Shown here: positions 33,360 through 36,324 of the stretch, piece after piece
Layout of the letters: each line of letters begins with the position of its first letter
Position numbering within the stretch: position 1 is the first letter of the stretch
NCBI GenBank assembly: GCA_017461345.1
Contig: JAFTYP010000031.1
Coordinates: 1 to 36,324, forward strand
Length of the DNA stretch: 36,324 nt
From: Bacteroidaceae bacterium
GTDB lineage: Bacteria; Bacteroidota; Bacteroidia; Bacteroidales; Bacteroidaceae
Reading direction: 5' to 3'
Position numbers and translations under genes: made by a program
Notes under the pieces: model-generated
The model's input: only the letters and a program-made list of their open reading frames with translations
Databases searched by the model: none
What the model was told of the DNA's origin: nothing

Positions 33360-34352
33360 ATGGCGATATTAGCATTTCAAAAACCCGATAAGGTTGTAAT
33401 GTTGGAGGCGGATGATAAGTACGGAAAGTTTGAATTCCGCCCCTTGGAAGGTGGTTTCGGTACTACCATTGGTAATGCTTTGCGCCGCATCCTTCTCTCC
33501 TCACTTGATGGCTTTGCTATTAACACTGTATCTATCTCTGGTGTTGAGCACGAGTTTGCTACAGTTCCAGGAGTCAAGGAAGATGTCACCAACATTATAT
33601 TGAACCTGAAACAGGTAAGATTCAAGCAAGTTGTAGAGGACTTCGAGACAGAAAAGGTGTCTATTTCAGTAGAGAACACAACGGAGTTTAAGGCTGGCGA
33701 CTTCAATAAGTATCTGGTTGGCTTCGAGGTGTTGAATCCCGAACTGGTGATTTGTCATCTGGATCCTAAGGCATCTCTTCGTATGGAGATTAACATCAAC
33801 AAGGGCAGAGGCTACGTGCCTGCAGACGAGAACCGTCCTTTCTGCACCGATGTGAATGTTATTCCCATCGATTCTATCTACACTCCAATCAGAAATGTCA
33901 AGTACGCAGTAGAGAACTTCCGCGTAGAGCAGAAGACCGACTACGAGAAACTTGTGCTTGAGATTACCACTGATGGTTCCATTCACCCGAAGGATGCGCT
34001 CAAGGAGGCTGCTCGCATTCTCATCCATCACTTCATGCTGTTCTCCGACGAGAAGATTACTCTTGAGAACAGTGAGTTGGATGTAAATGAGGAATTCGAC
34101 GAGGAGGTTCTCCACATGCGCCAACTCCTGAAGACTAAACTTGTTGATATGGATTTGTCTGTACGTGCATTGAATTGCCTCAAGGCTGCCGATGTCGAGA
34201 CACTCGGCGACTTGGTACAGTACAACAAGATCGATTTGCTTAAGTTCAGGAACTTCGGTAAGAAATCGCTCACGGAGCTTGATGATTTGCTCGAGAGTCT
34301 GAATCTGTCGTTTGGAACTGATATTTCTAAATATAAATTAGATAAAGAATAA
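33360..34352 (+). CDS. rpoA: RNA polymerase alpha subunit
   Basis: RpoA (330 residues) dimerises to build RNA polymerase. The N-terminal domain includes [20 protein letters not shown] (dimer interface) and [16 protein letters not shown]. The C-terminal domain after about residue 260 has [20 protein letters not shown] and [19 protein letters not shown], the helix-hairpin-helix elements that bind UP elements and activators. It starts nine bases after rpsD. Confidence 0.98.
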   Translation: MAILAFQKPDKVVMLEADDKYGKFEFRPLEGGFGTTIGNALRRILLSSLDGFAINTVSISGVEHEFATVPGVKEDVTNIILNLKQVRFKQVVEDFETEKVSISVENTTEFKAGDFNKYLVGFEVLNPELVICHLDPKASLRMEININKGRGYVPADENRPFCTDVNVIPIDSIYTPIRNVKYAVENFRVEQKTDYEKLVLEITTDGSIHPKDALKEAARILIHHFMLFSDEKITLENSELDVNEEFDEEVLHMRQLLKTKLVDMDLSVRALNCLKAADVETLGDLVQYNKIDLLKFRNFGKKSLTELDDLLESLNLSFGTDISKYKLDKE

Positions 34353-34358
34353 TAAGTC

Positions 34359-34847
34359 ATGAGACATAATAAGAAATTCAACCATTTGGGTCGTACTGCA
34401 TCTCACAGATCTGCTATGTTGAGCAACATGGCTGTTTCTCTGATCATGCACAAAAGAATCACTACGACTCTTGCCAAGGCAAAGGCCTTGAAGAAGTATG
34501 TAGAGCCTCTCATCACGAAGTCAAAGGAGGATACTACCAATTCACGTCGTGTTGTGTTCAGCTACTTGCAGGACAAGTTTGCTATCACAGAGTTGTTCAC
34601 CACCATCTCTAAGGCAGTTGCCGACCGTCCCGGTGGTTACACTCGCATCATCAAGACTGGTTTCCGTGCCAGCGATGCTGCTCCCATGTGTTTCATCGAA
34701 CTTGTTGACTTCGATGAGAATATGGCTAAGACAGCCAAGAAGGCAAAGCGCACACGTCGTTCTTCAAAGAAGGCTACTGCTCCCGTAGCAGAAACTGCTG
34801 AGGCACCTGCTGCAGAGACTGCAGCTCCCACAACAGAAGAAGCTTAA
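34359..34847 (+). CDS. rplQ: 50S ribosomal protein L17 with acidic Ala/Pro-rich tail
   Basis: L17 sits at the exit tunnel. [20 protein letters not shown] starts it, followed by [20 protein letters not shown] and [20 protein letters not shown]. At 162 residues it is longer than the roughly 120-residue E. coli form. The extra C terminus begins with basic [13 protein letters not shown] and ends in a low-complexity Ala/Glu/Pro/Thr stretch. It is the last gene of the cluster; a terminator follows. Confidence 0.97.
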   Translation: MRHNKKFNHLGRTASHRSAMLSNMAVSLIMHKRITTTLAKAKALKKYVEPLITKSKEDTTNSRRVVFSYLQDKFAITELFTTISKAVADRPGGYTRIIKTGFRASDAAPMCFIELVDFDENMAKTAKKAKRTRRSSKKATAPVAETAEAPAAETAAPTTEEA

Positions 34848-34875
34848 GCCGTATAATTTTTAATTGCAATAATAG

Positions 34876-34912
34876 AGCCGCTTCGTCCGTGAAGGATGGA
34901 GCGGCTTTTTTT
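34876..34912 (+). terminator. Intrinsic terminator of the ribosomal protein cluster
   Basis: AGCCGCTTCGTCC pairs with GGATGGAGCGGCT, 13 base pairs including G-U wobbles, with a 5-base loop, followed by a run of seven T residues. It starts 29 bases after the rplQ stop. Confidence 0.92.
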
Positions 34913-34936
34913 GTATTCGGGTGTTACGTTTTGCCC

Positions 34937-34964
34937 ACGCGTCCTTTCGCCCCGAAAGACGCGT
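34937..34964. repeat. ACGCGT-flanked imperfect palindrome
   Basis: ACGCGTC and GACGCGT flank TTTCG...CGAAA, forming a hairpin with a single bulged base. It lies just past the ribosomal terminator. The surrounding gap (34913-35140) has no gene. Confidence 0.5.
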
Positions 34965-35040
34965 CCATTTTGCCAAGTGGACTGCAGGCGTGAAAATCTG
35001 CCACTCGTCGGGCTACAAAACTACTCGTGAGTAATTGCCA

Positions 35041-35080
35041 AACTTCTGCAGAGAAGTTGCCCGACTTCTCTGCAGAAGTT
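35041..35080. repeat. Perfect 17-bp inverted repeat and 30-bp repeat copy B
   Basis: AACTTCTGCAGAGAAGT, a 6-base spacer, and its exact reverse complement form a perfect 17-bp stem. Its right arm continues into the 30-bp sequence (35066-35095) that also occurs at 658-687. No T-run follows, so it is not a normal terminator. Confidence 0.75.
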
Positions 35081-35140
35081 GCCGAAGTTCTCTGGTGTGT
35101 TTTTCAGGCCTCTTGCAAAGAGGTTATTTTTTCTTTCTTT

Positions 35141-35174
35141 TTTGTTCGTTATTCACAACTATTTTATAACTTTG
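35141..35174 (+). promoter_or_regulatory. Promoter of the secreted LRR gene and its leader RNA
   Basis: TTTG (35141-35144) and TAACTTTG (35167-35174) fit the Bacteroidota -33/-7 pattern with a slightly long 22-base spacer. Transcription would start near 35180, at the first base pair of the structured leader. Confidence 0.6.
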
Positions 35175-35179
35175 CAAGT

Positions 35180-35377
35180 CGAAAGGTTCTCAAACAGCCT
35201 CGGCGGAGGCACTTTCGTACTTTATCGGAAATAAACGAAGCGTTATGCTTCTCTTGCTATAGGAAACCTGAGAAATTTCTTAAGCATCGCAAGGGAGTGT
35301 GATGGGTCGCGCGTATAGCGTGGGCTGTTCTACACCACTTAAGATGCAAGGTTTTCTCAGGACCTCCTATAGAAGAG
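35180..35377 (+). ncRNA. Structured untranslated leader or small RNA upstream of the LRR gene
   Basis: A first stem-loop has CGAAAG/CTTTCG closing GCCTC-GGCG-GAGGC (35180-35217). A second has GAAGC-GTTAT-GCTTC (35237-35251), competing in part with the next stem. A long-range helix follows: CTCTT/AAGAG, CTATAGG/CCTATAG and CCTGAGAAA/TTTCTCAGG (35251-35275 with 35353-35377), 21 base pairs interrupted by one bulged G and one internal loop. Its interior contains CTT/AAG, GCATC/GATGC and AGTG/CACT pairs in nested order. I cannot assign it to a known family from memory; 6S RNA and the Bacteroidales-1 motif are candidates to test. It could be a cis-regulatory leader, since the LRR start is 80 bases downstream and no terminator intervenes. 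Confidence 0.6.
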
Positions 35378-35457
35378 TGGATGTAATCAGTGCCACGCTT
35401 CTTGCATACTGTTCAATGTTCTTTTGGTGCTGGAGGACAACAAAAACGTAGTCCATT

Positions 35458-36195
35458 ATGGAAAAACAAAAACACATTTTGTCAATGCTGCTACTCATGG
35501 CAACTTGTCTATTCAGCAACAATGCTTTTGCAGAAGCAGTCGAGATTGACGGCATCTACTACAACTTAGTTACAAAGGCAAAACAAGCCGAAGTAACCAG
35601 CAATCCTAACGGTTATACTGGTGAAATAAATATCCCGGAAACTGTTTCTTATAGTGGCGTAACTTACAACGTGACAAGCATAGGTGAGAATGCATTCAAG
35701 GAATGTAAAGGTCTTACCTCTGTAATCATTGGCAATTCCGTGACAAGCATAGGAATCAGTGCATTCCGTAATTGCTCTGGTCTTACCTCTGTCACCATAT
35801 CCAACTCCGTAACAAGCCTAGGAAGCAGTGCATTCTATGGCTGCTCTGGTCTTACCTCTGTCACCATTCCCAACTCAGTAACAAGCATAGGAAATGAGGC
35901 ATTCAGGAAGTGCTCTAGACTTACCTCTGTCACCATCCCTAACTCCGTAACAAGCATAGGAATCAGTGCATTCCGTAATTGCTCTGGTCTTACCTCTGTC
36001 ACCATACCCAACTCCGTAACAAGAATAGGAGAATACGCATTCTCTGACTGCTCTGGTCTTACTTCTGTTACCATCCCTAACTCCGTAACAATCATAGGAA
36101 GCGGTGCATTCGAATATTGCTCCAGTCTTACCTCTATAACCATCCCCAATTCTGTTACAAGCATAGGAAGCGGTGCATTCGAATATTGTATTTAG
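35458..36195 (+). CDS. Secreted BspA-like leucine-rich repeat protein
   Basis: The 245-residue protein has a signal peptide ([20 protein letters not shown]...AFA, cut near residue 26). An N-terminal segment ([10 protein letters not shown], then [20 protein letters not shown]) leads into seven 23-residue repeats of BspA/T. pallidum LRR type with consensus [19 protein letters not shown]. The last repeat ends Cys-Ile-stop, where Ser is expected, exactly at the repeat boundary. BspA-type proteins are often large surface adhesins with a C-terminal sorting signal. None is present here, so it may be secreted, or a truncated or reassorted member of a family. It lies behind a long structured leader. 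Confidence 0.88.
   Translation: MEKQKHILSMLLLMATCLFSNNAFAEAVEIDGIYYNLVTKAKQAEVTSNPNGYTGEINIPETVSYSGVTYNVTSIGENAFKECKGLTSVIIGNSVTSIGISAFRNCSGLTSVTISNSVTSLGSSAFYGCSGLTSVTIPNSVTSIGNEAFRKCSRLTSVTIPNSVTSIGISAFRNCSGLTSVTIPNSVTRIGEYAFSDCSGLTSVTIPNSVTIIGSGAFEYCSSLTSITIPNSVTSIGSGAFEYCI
35710..36192 (+). repeat. Seven tandem 69-bp LRR-coding repeats
   Basis: Seven consecutive 69-base units each encode one 23-residue LRR. Neighbouring units are very similar at DNA level, including synonymous positions (for example ACCTCTGTCACCAT and TCCGTAACAAG recur). Such arrays can change unit number by slippage or recombination. Confidence 0.85.
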
Positions 36196-36324
36196 AAGCC
36201 CTAAACAACCAAAACTATTCAGAAACAACTAAATATAAACCTTTAATTATCAGTATCTTCTAAAATTTAACACTTTCAGACTGCTTTTTGATGGTTCCCA
36301 AATTTCCACATATTTTTGATACAT
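36187..36324. repeat. Right copy of 138-bp terminal inverted repeat (LRR gene 3' flank)
   Basis: This is the inverted counterpart of 4-141, with 7 mismatches and no gaps. It begins at the final Cys codon of the LRR gene and runs to the window end. The coding sequence just inside it differs between the two genes (Glu-Tyr against Tyr-Gly), so the block starts abruptly at the Cys codon. Confidence 0.9.

Noticed and set aside
35180..35457. A diversity-generating retroelement or CRISPR-like array near the LRR gene
   Set aside because: There is no reverse transcriptase, no template/variable repeat pair with adenine-specific changes, and no spacer-repeat pattern. The repeats are coding LRR units.

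Overview
This window looks like chromosomal DNA from a Bacteroidales bacterium, most like Prevotella or a close relative. The evidence is Bacteroidota-type promoters (TAnnTTTG at -7, TTG or TTTG about 20 bases further upstream), BspA-type leucine-rich surface proteins at both ends, a DUF4846 protein, an S-type sulfatase, a GH51 enzyme with a Prevotella-like C-terminal tail, and a str operon that runs from fusA straight into rpsJ with no tuf gene. No rRNA, tRNA, CRISPR array, transposase or phage gene was seen.

Layout. Bases 1-4650 hold mostly leftward genes: a short BspA-like LRR gene without a signal peptide (133-522), an overlapping pair of a LytTR regulator and a membrane-anchored phosphodiester-glycosidase-like protein (774-2049), a small CHAP-like cysteine peptidase, a secreted protein of unknown function, a DUF4846 protein and a META-domain lipoprotein. 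Bases 4650-16800 form a polysaccharide-degradation and envelope region: GH78 alpha-L-rhamnosidase, a secreted esterase, a Ser-type sulfatase (leftward), a DsbD-family thiol-disulfide transporter and a very large multidomain GH51 alpha-L-arabinofuranosidase. Together these could trim rhamnose-, arabinose-, ester- and sulfate-decorated plant pectins or similar glycans, but no SusC/SusD pair is present. Bases 16868-34912 hold a continuous rightward translation cluster from a recognisable promoter to a clear terminator: rpsL-rpsG-fusA, then rpsJ to rpmC (S10 part), rpsQ to rplO (spc part), secY-map-infA-rpmJ, and rpsM-rpsK-rpsD-rpoA-rplQ (alpha part). Bases 34913-36324 hold an intergenic region with hairpins, a promoter, a strongly structured untranslated leader and a second, secreted BspA-like LRR gene.

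Main points of interest. (1) fusA, encoding essential EF-G, carries an in-frame TAA at codon 32 where a conserved Tyr is expected, while the rest of the gene is intact. (2) The window begins and ends in the same 138-bp sequence in inverted orientation (7 mismatches, no gaps); it is the 3' end and downstream flank of both LRR genes, and both proteins stop exactly at the end of a 23-residue repeat where this block starts. (3) A roughly 200-nt leader with a 21-bp long-range stem lies between the promoter and start codon of the right-hand LRR gene, and a possible remnant lies upstream of the left-hand one. (4) A 57-bp palindromic intergenic element occurs in two near-identical copies plus a decayed third. 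(5) The LytTR/phosphodiester-glycosidase-like pair resembles, in layout only, regulator and membrane-partner systems.

All calls come from reading the sequence. Domain names are recognised from motifs and were not confirmed by any search.
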